A DNA stretch of 64,000 bases from positions 197,215-261,214 of the forward strand of contig CAWDAK010000013.1 of the NCBI GenBank assembly GCA_963800255.1. The letters run 5' to 3'. This document shows positions 54,660 to 64,000 of the stretch, piece after piece. The notes beneath the pieces are model-generated. The model was given only the letters and a program-made list of their open reading frames with translations, made no database searches and was not told where the DNA came from. The position numbers were made by a program, and so were the translations under genes. Numbering within the stretch: position 1 is the stretch's first letter; every line of letters starts with the position of its first letter. The DNA is from DATFVA01 sp963800255 (GTDB lineage: Bacteria > Bacteroidota > Ignavibacteria > Ignavibacteriales > Ignavibacteriaceae).

Positions 54660-56198
54660 ATGCTTTTTAATGATGAGAAGACAAAGGAGCTTCTGCGGGC
54701 GGGACAAACAATAGGGTGTTTCTACATTGAATCGCCGGGAATGCGTTCACTTCTTCGGCGGCTGGACGTAGAGACATTTGAGATGCTCACGGCAGCAAGC
54801 TCAGTTATTCGTCCCGGTGTAGCCGAAAGCGGAATGATGCAGGAGTTCCTTGCCCGGCACAAAGACCCGTCGCGCCGCAAATACCTCGTGCCCGAAATGG
54901 AAGTGCACCTTGGCGAAACCTATGGTGTGATGATTTACCAGGAGGATGTAATTAAGGTTGCCCATCATGTGGCGGGCTTAACGCTGGAAGAAGCCGACCT
55001 TCTCAGGAGGGCGATGAGCGGGAAGATGCGGTCGCACGAAGCAATGAAAGAAATAACAGATAAATTCTTTGTCTCCTGCCTCGCAAAAGGACACAGTGAA
55101 GAAACCGCAAAAGAATTATGGCGGCAGATAGAATCATTTGCAGGGTATTCCTTCTGCAAAGCGCACAGTGCTTCCTTCGCGCTCCTCTCTTTCCAGGTTG
55201 CTTACCTCAAGGCCCACTACCCGGCGGAGTTTATGGCTAATGTACTTAATAACGGCGGGGGATTTTATTCATCGGCTGTGTATATATGGGAAGCAAAAAG
55301 GATGGGACTTGCAGTAGAGCTTCCTTCAATTAATCACAGCAATTATGAATATATCGGCAGGGGAAAAAACATACGCATAGGGTTGATGGCGGTAAAGAAT
55401 TTATCGTCTTCCTCAATCGAAAGGATCGTTGAAGAAAGAAAAAATAACGGGAGGTATGTTTCGCTTGCCGACTTCCTTGTGAGAACACGAATTGGATATG
55501 AAGAAACAGCCGCTTTAATTAAGTGCGGCGCAATGGGGTGTTTCAGGCAGACGCGTCCCGAGCTGCTCCGTCTCCTCGACATCTATATTCATCGTAAAAG
55601 GCTTCTGGATCATACAGCAAATGATCTCTTTATGAATGAAACCTATGCCCTTGAGGAGGAAGTTAAAACGAACATCAACTTCAGCGCAGCCGAAATGTGC
55701 CGCACCGAGTATGAAATATTCAATTATATGGTAACCCGCCATCCCCTTTACTTCTACAGGGAATGGGTGAACCATCCCTCGATCATAAAGGCAAAGGATA
55801 AAGAAAAATACCGGGGGAGGAAGGTAAAGATGGTAGGCTGGTATATGACCTCCAAGAGAATAAGAACGAAGAAAGGGGATATAATGAAGTTTCTTTCACT
55901 TGAAGATACGACGGGGACATTTGAAGCAGTAATATTTCCAAATGTGTACTACCGCTGTGCTGAGCTTACAATGTCGATGGGTCCCTACCTCATTGAAGGA
56001 GTAATTGACAGCGAAGATGCTAATAACATTATAGTAAAAGACCTTAAAGTACTTTCATCCGTAGCCATAAGAGAAAGCATACAGAAAGACAGCGTTGACC
56101 ACAATTACTACGGGGACGAAGAAAAAGTCACAGAAGAAGACTTCCGCCTCGTCAGCTCCCTCGGCAAAGAAAAACTCCGCCAGGCTTACGCCGGTTAG
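54660..56198 (+). pseudogene. DNA polymerase III alpha-like (DnaE) fragment, N-terminal half missing
   Basis: 512 residues match the C-terminal half of bacterial DnaE-type polymerases: NDEKTKELLRAGQTIG, YIESPGMRSLLRR, SSVIRPGVAESGMM, YGVMIYQEDVIKVAHHVAG, LLRRAMSGK, CKAHSASFALLSFQ with KAHYPAEFMA, then helix-hairpin-helix and an OB fold (KVKMVGWY...FLSLEDTTGTFEAV). The PHP domain and the palm with its catalytic aspartates, about 450-500 residues, are absent, and there is no room for them upstream: the frame opens at 54588 after a stop. It ends in the short form of accessory (ImuC-like) DnaE. Codon use looks more GC-rich than in neighbouring genes. It cannot be an active polymerase. Confidence 0.85.
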
Positions 56199-56245
56199 CG
56201 CTTCTGACTGGTGCTGAGCCGAAGGCGAAGTCCCGCTTCAGCGGG

Positions 56246-56331
56246 ATCATGCTGAATTTGTTTCAGCATCCTCTCAATGGTGTCATGCTGAACTTGTTTC
56301 AGCATCCTCCAACGGGTCATGCTGAATTTAC
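56246..56331. repeat. Three palindromic repeats, the last cut off
   Basis: Copies start at 56246, 56282 and 56316. The first two are complete, with arms ATGCTGAA and TTCAGCAT. The third ends after the left arm and loop at about 56330, where it meets the 3' end of the glycosyltransferase-like gene. A GC-rich hairpin CCCGCT/AGCGGG (about 56232-56245) precedes the first copy. Confidence 0.85.
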
Positions 56332-57316
56332 TTGGTCCGCTTTTTGGCATCAGCACCTATGTAAATCTGATACATCAGGGATACCAGGAAAAACGAAAGA
56401 AGGTATAGTTTAATCTTTTTAAAGTTCAATGCTAAATCAACAAGTATTAAAAGAAGAGGGAACCAGTTATTAAATATAAATGGCTTGATAAATGACATTC
56501 CATCTGAAATTCTTGCCTTAAAAGGTAATCCAGTGAGTTTTAGATTATAGGTGTTTGGAAGGAATTCTCCGTAATAGAAGTATTGAAAAGACAGTTGACC
56601 TGCAACGAATAGAAAGATGATTCCCAAACTTAAAATCAGTGAATGAAGGATCTCTTTGGAAAATATCTTCTTATATATTTTCCAGCAAATAAATACCCAG
56701 ATAAGAGTGGCAAATATTATTGATTCGTTTCTGGTTAGGAACATCAAGCCCGTGAGAATTGAAATAACCCAAAGTCTTTTGTGATTTCCTTTCAGCATAA
56801 ACAAAAATGACAGGTAGAGTGTCGCCGAAAGAAGTAAAGTTAATAGCCCTGTCTCCATCCCCATCAGTGACCAATATGCAAGCGGATAATAAAAAAGGAC
56901 ACCGGCAAAGGTAAGAATGCACACAGGAATTGTCAGTGATTTGAAATCATCCTTAAAAGAATATTCTGATATTTTTAAACTGAAGAAAGCGATTGAAAGC
57001 ATAAAGATTATGCCAGAATCTGAATACTTAATATTGAGGTGGTTTTATCAGTCAGGAGGGTAACCAATGACATTATAAGTGTCATTAAAAGATTTGAGAT
57101 ACCCTCCACATAAACACCTGAATTCCAGACTAATCCAGTCCCGTGCGATAAATTCCAGGCATACCTCATTGAAATCATTGCATCATCGAATAAACAGAAA
57201 TACCGCTTGTGATCGATGGCAACAAATGAGGAAGAATAAATAAATTTGCTTGCCCATAGTATGAACCCTATTGCAATAAGGGTGAGGCTAAAAACTTTTA
57301 TTTTCTTATCCTTCAC
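56328..57316 (-). pseudogene. Glycosyltransferase 39-like membrane protein, frameshifted and truncated
   Basis: Two frames together give about 330 residues of a polytopic membrane protein. The first (57316 to about 57008) has FDDAMISMRYAWNLSHGTGL followed by WNSG and VEG, the luminal acidic DD motif of GT39/ArnT-like lipid-linked sugar transferases. The second (57002 to 56328) has six or more spans and WSLMGMETG. The frame breaks near 57005-57008 (about one missing base). The protein ends at YIGADAKKRTK, where the last residues are written by the adjoining repeat; the C-terminal third expected in this family is gone. It appears to be a decayed gene. Confidence 0.65.
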
Positions 57317-57357
57317 AATGGACTACTATTTCAATTTTCAAAATTGTATTCGCTTTT

Positions 57358-57855
57358 CTACTTCATATTCACAAACTGCGTCGGGAAATCCAGATCCGCA
57401 TCCTTCACCATCTGGATTACCGCCTGAAGATCATCTATTTTAGGAGCCTGAACCCTCACCTGTTCATCCTGTATCTGCGCACTAACCTTAAGTTTTGATT
57501 CCTTAATCATTTTAGTAATCTTCTTGGCGTTGTCTTTAGAGATTCCGCTCTGAAGATCGATTATCTGCTTCAGCCTTCCGCTGGCAGCCGGTTCAGGTTC
57601 ATTCAGTTTAAGAGCCTTGATAGAAATTCCCCGGCGGATGAACTTTGTCTGGAGGATGTCCACGCTCGACTTTAATGAATAGTCATCTTTTGTATTGATA
57701 GAAATCTGCTTATCCTTTTTGTTGATTTCCATAGAAGTATTCGAATCCTTCAGGTCATATCTCTGGTGAATTTCCTTCAAAGCCTGGTTAACAGCATTAT
57801 CCGCTTCCTGCAGATCAATTTCAGAAACTATATCAAAAGTATGGTTTTGTGCCAT
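57358..57855 (-). CDS. yajQ: YajQ-family nucleotide-binding protein
   Basis: A 165-residue protein of the UPF0234/YajQ family, two ferredoxin-like domains that bind nucleotides; the Xanthomonas member binds cyclic di-GMP. The start HTFDIVSEIDLQEADNAVNQA, EIHQRYDLKDS and the end VIQMVKDADLDFPTQFVNMK are very typical. The length is standard (160-165). TAAATTTG at 57895-57888 on the minus strand fits the -7 promoter element. The 262-base gap beyond its start holds no other gene. Confidence 0.93.
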   Translation of the reverse strand: MAQNHTFDIVSEIDLQEADNAVNQALKEIHQRYDLKDSNTSMEINKKDKQISINTKDDYSLKSSVDILQTKFIRRGISIKALKLNEPEPAASGRLKQIIDLQSGISKDNAKKITKMIKESKLKVSAQIQDEQVRVQAPKIDDLQAVIQMVKDADLDFPTQFVNMK

Positions 57856-58117
57856 TTTTATATCCTCACATTGCTTATTATTAGCTGCAAATTTAATGAA
57901 CAGGAATTAGAGTTTAAAATATTGTGATCTGTTCATAAAAACCAGCATTCCTGTGACAGTCATAAAACAACCTGAACCGTATGATCCGTAAGTTCATTTT
58001 ACAGATATCGGTGTAATAATTTGCTTAATCCATTAATAAGATGTTGAAATATTAAGCATAATAATAAGAATCCTATGGCACTGATATTGGTTAAGATGAT
58101 TAAAATTAAAGAGAGTT

Positions 58118-58638
58118 ATGAAAAAACTATTAACTGCTGCCCTGCTTATAATTACTACCTCATTTATCTTAACATCCTGTGGAATCCTATGAATCCAAAT
58201 ATGCTTACCGCTGGGGTGAGGACGGTTTAATCTATAATTCCCATAATGACAAGTTATTTACAGGCACTGTCCGTGATACGGCAGATGTTATAATAGAATT
58301 TCAGGTCGTGAATGGAAAAAAGAACGGAACATTTCAGAACATATTACCTGGACGGCCAGATAGAAAAGACAGGATATGTTGTTAACAATGAAAATATGGG
58401 AACCTGGAAATATTATTATCCTGACGGACAGATGGAAAGCAAAGGGGACTTTGAGAGTAACAAACCCGATGGTAAATGGATTTCCTATTACCCCAATGGG
58501 AATATAGAAAGTGAAGGCAAGTATAGAGACGGGAAACAGGATGGCATCTGGACATATTATGATGAGAGAGGGGAAATAATAAACCAGGTCATCTACCAGG
58601 ATGGAGATTATATCGGTCTTCAAAAGAAATTTGTTTAA
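58118..58638 (+). pseudogene. MORN/YwqK-type repeat lipoprotein, two frameshifts
   Basis: ATG 58118 starts a lipoprotein signal peptide with lipobox ILTSC. The frame shifts near 58181-58182 (extra G) into ESYESKYAYRWGEDG, and near 58334-58336 (extra base) into RTYYLDGQIEKTGYV. From there the protein has four repeats of the type GTWKYYYPDGQMESKGDF, as in MORN-like YwqK antitoxin-repeat proteins. Joined, it is about 172 residues. These proteins are common, outward-facing and of unknown function. Two single-base insertions in 160 bases suggest either poor sequence or decay. Confidence 0.7.
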
Positions 58639-58644
58639 ACTTTC

Positions 58645-58727
58645 ATATTGTCATTCCGGATTTATTTCGGAATCTAAAATCGGTTCAGGTTGACAATATC
58701 AGACTTTGAGACAGCCTCTTTTTTACA
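58645..58727 (+). repeat. Palindromic repeat with terminator-like tail
   Basis: The 26-bp palindrome (58650-58675, right arm TTCGGAAT) lies inside an outer 8-bp stem, ATATTGTC (58645-58652) with GACAATAT (58692-58699). The tail 58684-58726, ending AGACAGCCTCTTTTTT, is nearly the same as 7818-7859. The left GAGGCTGTCTCA arm seen at 7735 is absent here. It may still end transcription of the gene before it. Confidence 0.65.
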
Positions 58728-58735
58728 TTTAAATT

Positions 58736-60137
58736 CTAACGTGAAGTTCCGTAGATACTAATTTTCTTATCTCCATTCGGTCCTGAAGTAGAAATATCTA
58801 TAATAGCTTGCTGCAGCTTCGTCGTATCAGGTTTTGAATCCACAGCTGTAAAGCTAAACATGGTAAAAGATTTGCTCTGTGTATCAAGCATCGTTATATC
58901 CACATCTCCTGAAACTTCAATATCTCCTTTATTAACCTTAACAGAAATGGTTTGTCCGGAAGACATCGGATTACCGTTTCCATCACTTACCGTAAAATTG
59001 AAAGATTGGGCACCGCCGTTTTGTATATCAAATAGTCGATGGATCAACCGTAATTTGTGGGAGTCCAGTCAAAAGTCTTATTGTTGATGTTTGAATTGTT
59101 GTATTATTTTCATCAATAGTTGAAGACGTAACCCTGAAAAACCCCGGGCCATAACCCTGCTCGTTCAGATCCGGAAAAGGCTGAGTTAACATGATTACCG
59201 TAGCTCTGCCAAGGTTATCTGTGCTATTTGATCCGTCTATGATTCCGGAAGTTGTCTGGAAGTAGACACTGGTTCCGGGTCTCACAGGATTAGAATATTT
59301 GTCACCTGCAAATGCCGTAAAAGGTATTTCAACCCCAATAATCCCATAGTTGGGATAATTCAGTTTATCTGAAGCAACCGCAAAGTGGCTGGGATCAGGG
59401 AATCCACCATAAATAGCCATGAGAATTGGCTGCGATTTAACAACCACATTATTTATTAAAAACTCTGCGGTTATCTGTGCCACACCTGCTTTTGTCCCGG
59501 TATTCAATGTAACAGAAGCCCTTCCAAGAGCATTGCTGATTACTGAAGCAGGGTAGAGGTACTCTCCTCCTCCGGGCCCGGAACCGATGCTGAAGGAGAC
59601 TTCAACTGCATTATCTAACGTGACCGGAGCACCTGTTGAGTCAAGAATCTCAAAAATAAATTGTACTGTTTCATTAGCACCGCTTTCTTTTACCCCAACA
59701 TTATCAGCTGATTGAGCATAAAGATAAATAGTTGCAGCTTGTCCTGAGGAGGTTCCTCCTCCATTTCCCTGCTGTTGGGTCAGCCTTAATACCGGTACTT
59801 CGACGTTTGAGCTTACTGTAACGTATACACTTGTAGTATCCGTATCATATCCTGATTTAAAGTAAACAATAGTTAATTCTTTATCTTCGGTCAGCGGGAA
59901 ATCGGTGGAAAAAGTTCCGTCATTTCCGGTTGTCGTGTTTACCTGTGTAATACCGTCTGTAATTTTAACTGCAGCGTTAAAGACAGGATCCCCCGAAACC
60001 GATTCGACTATCTGTCCCGATATTGTTGCATCAGGAACTTCAGGTATAATATTCTCATCGGGGACACCAAACTCACAGCCTGAAAAATATAAACCGGTGA
60101 GTAAAATAAAGACTGATAAGTATATAAAATTTTTCAT
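58736..60137 (-). pseudogene. Ig-domain lipoprotein downstream of the pilus secretin, one frameshift
   Basis: Start at ATG 60137 gives a lipoprotein signal (FSGC lipobox) and not the earlier ATG at 60191, which overlaps the secretin. A carboxypeptidase-regulatory-like domain (ATISGQIVESVSGDPVFNA) is followed by two or three Ig-like domains of Big-1 type (SNALGRASVTLNTGT, TDNLGRATVIMLTQ). Near 59033-59036 one extra base shifts the frame; the other frame continues FDIQNGGAQSFNFTVSD to the stop at 58736. Joined length is about 467 residues. It is the last gene of the pilus operon and may be a surface partner of the pilus or secretin. That role is inferred from position only. Confidence 0.7.
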
Positions 60138-60180
60138 TTTGACAATTTCTTTAGTTATGAAAGTGTTAAGGTATTCAGAT

Positions 60181-61411
60181 TTACTTTTCATCTTTCAGGT
60201 AATCCTGATTATAATATTTAATCTCTTCTTTATCTTTTTCTAATTTCTGCTTAATAAGGTTCTGCTTCTGGATTGATATGAATCGGTCTTCAAGAGTAGG
60301 TAGTAATTCGGCCCTAAGCAGTATGATAACCTCTTTCTTGGTTACAACAGTCTTATCGCTTCCTGTCAGGTATCTTATTCCAAGAACCCACCATGGGAGG
60401 TCCTTTAAGAAAGGAATTCCGGTTCTTGCAATAGTTTCCTCATTTATATAAAGTCCACCTATTACAGTTTCTTCTCCGTCAAGCAATAAAACATCAGAAC
60501 TTGCCGAAGTTTTCTTAACTTCAGTTGTCAACTCGGATGGAAAGAATGAACTCCTTTCAGCTTCAAGCTTCAGAAGAATATAATCTATTCCTTTTTTAGA
60601 GTAGACGTACGGTACCACATTTATTATCGAACCGGCAGAATAGAACTTATCGATAACATTTCCTGAAAAATCTCTCTGTTTAATGGAAAAATCAGAACCA
60701 ATCTGTATCCTTCCTTTCTGCCTGTCTCTTACCGAAATAGTGGGACTTGCAATAATTTCCCCCAGGTTCTGTGATTCAAAAAACCTGAACATTGCTGTAG
60801 CACTCCCAACCCAATCACCCATCTTAAAATCGGTAAGTGAATTTATATTAAATTCCGGAGGTTTACCCTGCGTTTGAGTTTGCTGTTCAGGTACTGTCGC
60901 CTGAGTTCGAAGGGTGGTTCCAACATTAACTCCATCTTTTGAAAGTAACCAATCCCAGTCAATTCCTCTATCCAGTGAATTCTGAATATCAGCTTCAAAA
61001 AATATCGCTGATATTTTAACCTCCCTGGCATCAAGATCAGCAAAGGTATCTTCATCTATTTTCTCTTCTTCGGTTTTCCCCTTATTTTTTATAACAATAG
61101 AACCTTCTTTATCCTCATACATCAGATTTTCAGCGTTTACTATAAGGTTCAAAGCATCCAGATATGGCATCTTTTTGATTTCAACCCCGATAGGGGAGGA
61201 TATCTGAACTGTTGAGACTATACTTTTGCCGGATACCAGTTCGCTGACCGCGCTTAGCATTTTAACTGCCTGGTCAAAGCTGGCATACTGCGATATGGAA
61301 ACAAGCTCCAGAGGGATTATATTCCCCGGATAACTTTTTTTCCAGCTCCTGCTGAGCCTGTACAGGGTAGATGAATATCAGGATTAAAATTAAGATTACA
61401 GGAAATTTCAT
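60181..61411 (-). pseudogene. PilQ/GspD-type secretin, one frameshift
   Basis: ATG 61411 starts a signal peptide ending near VQAQQ. The frame shifts near 61321-61323 (one extra base) and goes on as IPLELVSISQYASFDQAVKML into an N-domain and the secretin C-terminal domain (EIIASPTISVRDRQKGRIQIG, LLLDGEETVIGGLY, GIPFLKDLPWWVLGIRYL, VIILLRAELL). Joined, about 409 residues. Secretins form the outer-membrane channel of type IV pili. The start overlaps the PilO/P gene by 4 bases (ATGA). It is shorter than classic PilQ (about 700) and lacks AMIN domains. Confidence 0.8.
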
Positions 61412-62304
61412 TGCTGTTGTCCTTCTTTTTGATTTTTCTTCCCTATTTTGAGGGTCTGGTACTCTATTATTCCCCCCTTATTTAATACGAAGGTTACCGT
61501 TTCATTTTCATAGTCGATATCCATCAGGTATCCCAGGTATACAGAATCGCCTTTCTTCAGCAGTAAGGTATTTCCCTTCGAATCAGAAATAAATGCACCC
61601 TGTGGTACCAGTGAGATCAAAGTTGCATCCTGAATATCAGGGAGATTATTTACATTGGGACGTATTTCATTTCTAACCAGCGGAAAGAAAGCATCGTACA
61701 GTCCGCCTGTTCTAAGATCATTTTCATTATAATTAACTTCAGCGTATCTGTCGCTTGAGGAATAATATACTTTAACTTCTAATTCAAATTTCACCAGGTA
61801 ATGAGGTATGCCTTTTTCATCAACACTGGTGGTTCCGGATACGTTAGCTGATTCTATCTTCTTTAACTCTTTGCTGTGTTCAATGGCATAGATTAATCCA
61901 TATACATTTTCAAATGAACCGTTTCCGCTCACCTTAAATATGTAAAAATTAAAACCGTTCTCTACACCTGTACTAACATACTGCGTGTTGGTAAATGTAT
62001 AGAGAGAATAATCCCCGCTGTAAGAATCAACAAAATTAAAAAAATTGGATTGAGGCAGGTTTTGAGGTATAGTGAATTTACCTGAAAAGAGTAATGAATC
62101 TACAACAGCTACATTTTCCTCAGCTTTTCTAAGCTGGATCTGCAGAGTTTCAATACTAGAATAGTTAGCTCTCAGTTTAACAAGCCTTTGGTCTTTAACA
62201 TCAAGGTCCTTCTGCTGAATTCCTAACGTATAAATGCTTCCTGCCGCTGTAATCAGAACGAATATAACTATTAGAATTATTAATGATTTATTTCTTTTTT
62301 TCAT
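61408..62304 (-). CDS. PilO-PilP-like pilus alignment protein
   Basis: A 298-residue inner-membrane protein. After a short basic start comes one span (about 7-26), a coiled coil (about 35-70) and a ferredoxin-like PilO domain (about 75-185). The C-terminal part (about 225-290, DATLISLVPQGAFISDSKGN, KKGDSVYLGYLMDID) resembles the beta domain of PilP. It would join PilM-PilN to the secretin, combining two roles. It has no lipobox. It overlaps the PilM/N gene by 17 bases and the secretin by 4 and is the only intact gene of the pilus run. Confidence 0.65.
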   Translation of the reverse strand: MKKRNKSLIILIVIFVLITAAGSIYTLGIQQKDLDVKDQRLVKLRANYSSIETLQIQLRKAEENVAVVDSLLFSGKFTIPQNLPQSNFFNFVDSYSGDYSLYTFTNTQYVSTGVENGFNFYIFKVSGNGSFENVYGLIYAIEHSKELKKIESANVSGTTSVDEKGIPHYLVKFELEVKVYYSSSDRYAEVNYNENDLRTGGLYDAFFPLVRNEIRPNVNNLPDIQDATLISLVPQGAFISDSKGNTLLLKKGDSVYLGYLMDIDYENETVTFVLNKGGIIEYQTLKIGKKNQKEGQQQ

Positions 62305-63795
62305 TTTGAACTCCTCCCATCAGGTTTCCGGCATCAATAGAAAACTTAAAGGTCCTGGTATCACGCAATGGCTCATATAGGATATTCTGCAGGATGGCTC
62401 CCTTATAAGAATCGGATAAATCCTTCACTACAATTCTTGAAAAGGTAAATCCGCCCAGTTTAATGTTTTTCTGTTTATCCATGGTCAACTGGTTCATCCA
62501 CATATTTCTTTTCTGATTGGCAAAACCGGACAATTTTTTCATCTGGACACTTAAAATCCCTGTCCCGCTCGAGAGTTGGTTTAGTACGTTCTTGGTCTGG
62601 TCAACGTTCTGGATCTTATTCTCATAAGATTTAATTTTTTCAACTACGGCTTTATTCTGAGCTTCCATTAACAATAGCTTACTTATCTCAGTATCTTTTT
62701 CTTTGGATGAAACGATATTTGAAAATGTTTTATTAATGAAGAATGCTGCTGAAAGAACTATAAGCCCAAGCATCAGGTATCCCTGCCATCCAAGCTGGAA
62801 AACTTTCTGCTCTTCCTTTATGTAGCTTGGCAGTAGGTTTATACCCTCAAGTTTTTTATCGAGCTCGGCAAAATATTCTTCCGCTACCGCTGCAGGCACA
62901 ATAAAAGCAGATTCGGTGCTGAATGAATCAACACCCTCCGTCTCCATCGATTCGATTTCCTGGAACGTAACTTTTGCTTCAGGATATGCTTCACTTACTA
63001 CAACTAAAAGATCTTCCGATTCATCCTCCCCGCAGATGACAATATTCTCGATACTGTTAATGGCTCCATGCTCCATCTCAAGAAGTATCTTGCTGACGAT
63101 AACATTATGCGCGTTAAAACTGTTTTTCCCGACAGATAAAGTAGATCCAATGTGAAAAATCTTATTACTTCTCAGGAAAATTAGTTTTGAATATTCTTTT
63201 CCAACGTACAGTACTAAAGTCGTTTCTTTATCTGCAAATATTTTCTTTCTTGCAACATATGATGCAAGCGAAATCTCGGCACTCTTTACAGTAGGTATCT
63301 TAAAGAACTTGCGGTTGTTCATTCTTGCGAGAGAATCAATTGCCTGCAGGTAGCTGCTTTGTCCAGATGGATATACCGCTAGTTTCGAATCATCATAAAG
63401 CTGAACAAAGTCGATAGTGGTTACTATTTTACCTTTAGCATTAATGTTTAAGGAGCAAGATCTTTTTCATCATTCACTTTCTGGAAATAAATAGCCGGCT
63501 CAGATAGAATTGGAATGAATTTACATTTTGATAAATCCTCTCCAAGGAAAAATTCATTAAGTTTGGTCAGAAAAGTTCTATTAAAAGCTGTAGATTCTTC
63601 CAGAACAAAATTATATTGATATTTATCTTTGGATTTTCCTGAGCCATTTGATTTTTCTCCTGCTTTCTGTTCAGAAAAAGCAAGTGAGGTATCAATTGAC
63701 TCAGCTTTAAGCATTTTGAGCTGACCATTCTCTTTCTCGAATAGTGCAACTTTGCTGTCATTACCTTCAAAATATAGACATGCTATCTTACTCAT
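62288..63795 (-). pseudogene. PilM-PilN fusion (GspL-like), one frameshift
   Basis: ATG 63795 starts an actin-like PilM part (SKIACLYFEGNDSKVALFE) that breaks near 63447-63452 (one missing base in CCTTAAAC). The other frame continues NINAKGKIVTTIDFVQLYDD, with ATPase-like VLYVGKEYSKLIFL and VICGEDESEDLL. A span (about 62720-62790 in nucleotides) is followed by a PilN-like coiled coil and ferredoxin-like domain. Joined, about 502 residues. A single protein thus replaces the separate PilM and PilN, as GspL does in type II secretion. It overlaps pilT by 8 bases. Confidence 0.7.
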
Positions 63796-64000
63796 AGCTC
63801 GATGCTCCGATTATTTGTCTGAATAATTCTTTATTGTTAGCATACTGAAGTGCCATTTCCAGTGATATTCTTCTTTCCATATATAATCTTTTCAGATCCT
63901 GCTCCATAGTAATCATATCCTGAAAGCGATCCCTGGTTTATCATCATATAAATTTCGCCGGTATTATTGTTCTTAATAGCGGCTCTTACGTTAGGATTAA
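63788..64000 (-). pseudogene. pilT: PilT-type twitching ATPase, C-terminal end, one frameshift (partial)
   Basis: The gene enters from the right edge. Its end reads NPNVRAAIKNNNTGEIYMM, INQGSLSG, then after a one-base shift near 63915-63918 MITMEQDLKRLYMERRISLE, ALQYANNKELFRQII, stop at 63788. This matches the C-terminus of PilT/PilU retraction ATPases (GMQTMDQSL...LVxxGxIsxxxAL). Only about 70 residues are visible. It leads the minus-strand pilus operon in this window. Confidence 0.65.

Noticed and set aside
54513..54707. A 64-codon minus-strand frame over the start of the dnaE fragment
   Set aside because: It is antisense to clear DnaE sequence and has no recognisable protein features.

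Overview
The window looks like chromosomal DNA of a Bacteroidota/Chlorobi-group bacterium, most likely an Ignavibacteria-type organism. Reasons: four secreted proteins end in the NYPNPFNP-type C-terminal sorting domain of the type IX secretion system (T9SS); two promoters fit the Bacteroidota pattern TTG-N19-21-TAnnTTTG; overall base composition is AT-rich; and a complete dcw (division and cell wall) cluster sits beside type IV pilus genes. This assignment is an inference from gene content; there is no rRNA in the window.

Layout. 1-9.3 kb: end of a membrane protein, a family 2 glycosyltransferase, then three T9SS-sorted secreted proteins, two of them tandem paralogues. 9.3-13 kb (minus): tightly coupled floA, a small membrane protein and a UvrD-type helicase. 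13.3-24 kb: clpC, a 45-bp tandem array, a pterin dehydratase-TPR-pyrE run, an M64 peptidase, a SpoIIE/PP2C phosphatase, a frameshifted aldehyde dehydrogenase, a MgtC/DUF4010 membrane protein, and a small lmo0937-like membrane protein with a lipoprotein. 24-35 kb: truA, two membrane proteins, a frameshifted T9SS protein, pepF, an IMPDH/GMPR-family gene, an S9 peptidase, HU, a zinc-ribbon/TPR protein, a 31-residue AURKAIP1/COX24-like basic protein and tRNA-Thr(CGT). 35-37 kb (minus): prolyl oligopeptidase.

37.5-54 kb (plus): the dcw cluster mraZ-rsmH-ftsL-ftsI-murE-murF-mraY-murD-ftsW-murG-(2-TM, PH-like gene)-murC-ftsQ-ftsA-ftsZ. It has a consensus promoter overlapped by three MraZ boxes of 10-bp period. 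Most genes overlap by 1-4 bases, so the cluster reads as one translationally coupled operon making lipid II (MurE carries the meso-DAP signature DNPR) and building the divisome. ftsI is interrupted by three apparent single-base indels.

54-58.7 kb is degraded and repeat-rich: short palindromic repeats flank a dnaE fragment without its N-terminal half and a glycosyltransferase-like gene that is frameshifted and cut short at a repeat. yajQ and a frameshifted MORN/YwqK-like lipoprotein follow. 58.7-64 kb (minus) is a type IV pilus operon: pilT (partial), a PilM-PilN fusion, a PilO-PilP-like protein, a PilQ-type secretin and an Ig-domain lipoprotein. All except PilO/P carry one apparent single-base indel.

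The observations I rate most worth a second look are a palindromic repeat family whose stems co-vary between clusters, the MraZ-box promoter, the unrecognised gene inside the dcw cluster, the operator-like palindrome before the truncated dnaE, and the uneven spread of single-base indels, which must be settled as error or real decay before any of the broken genes is interpreted.
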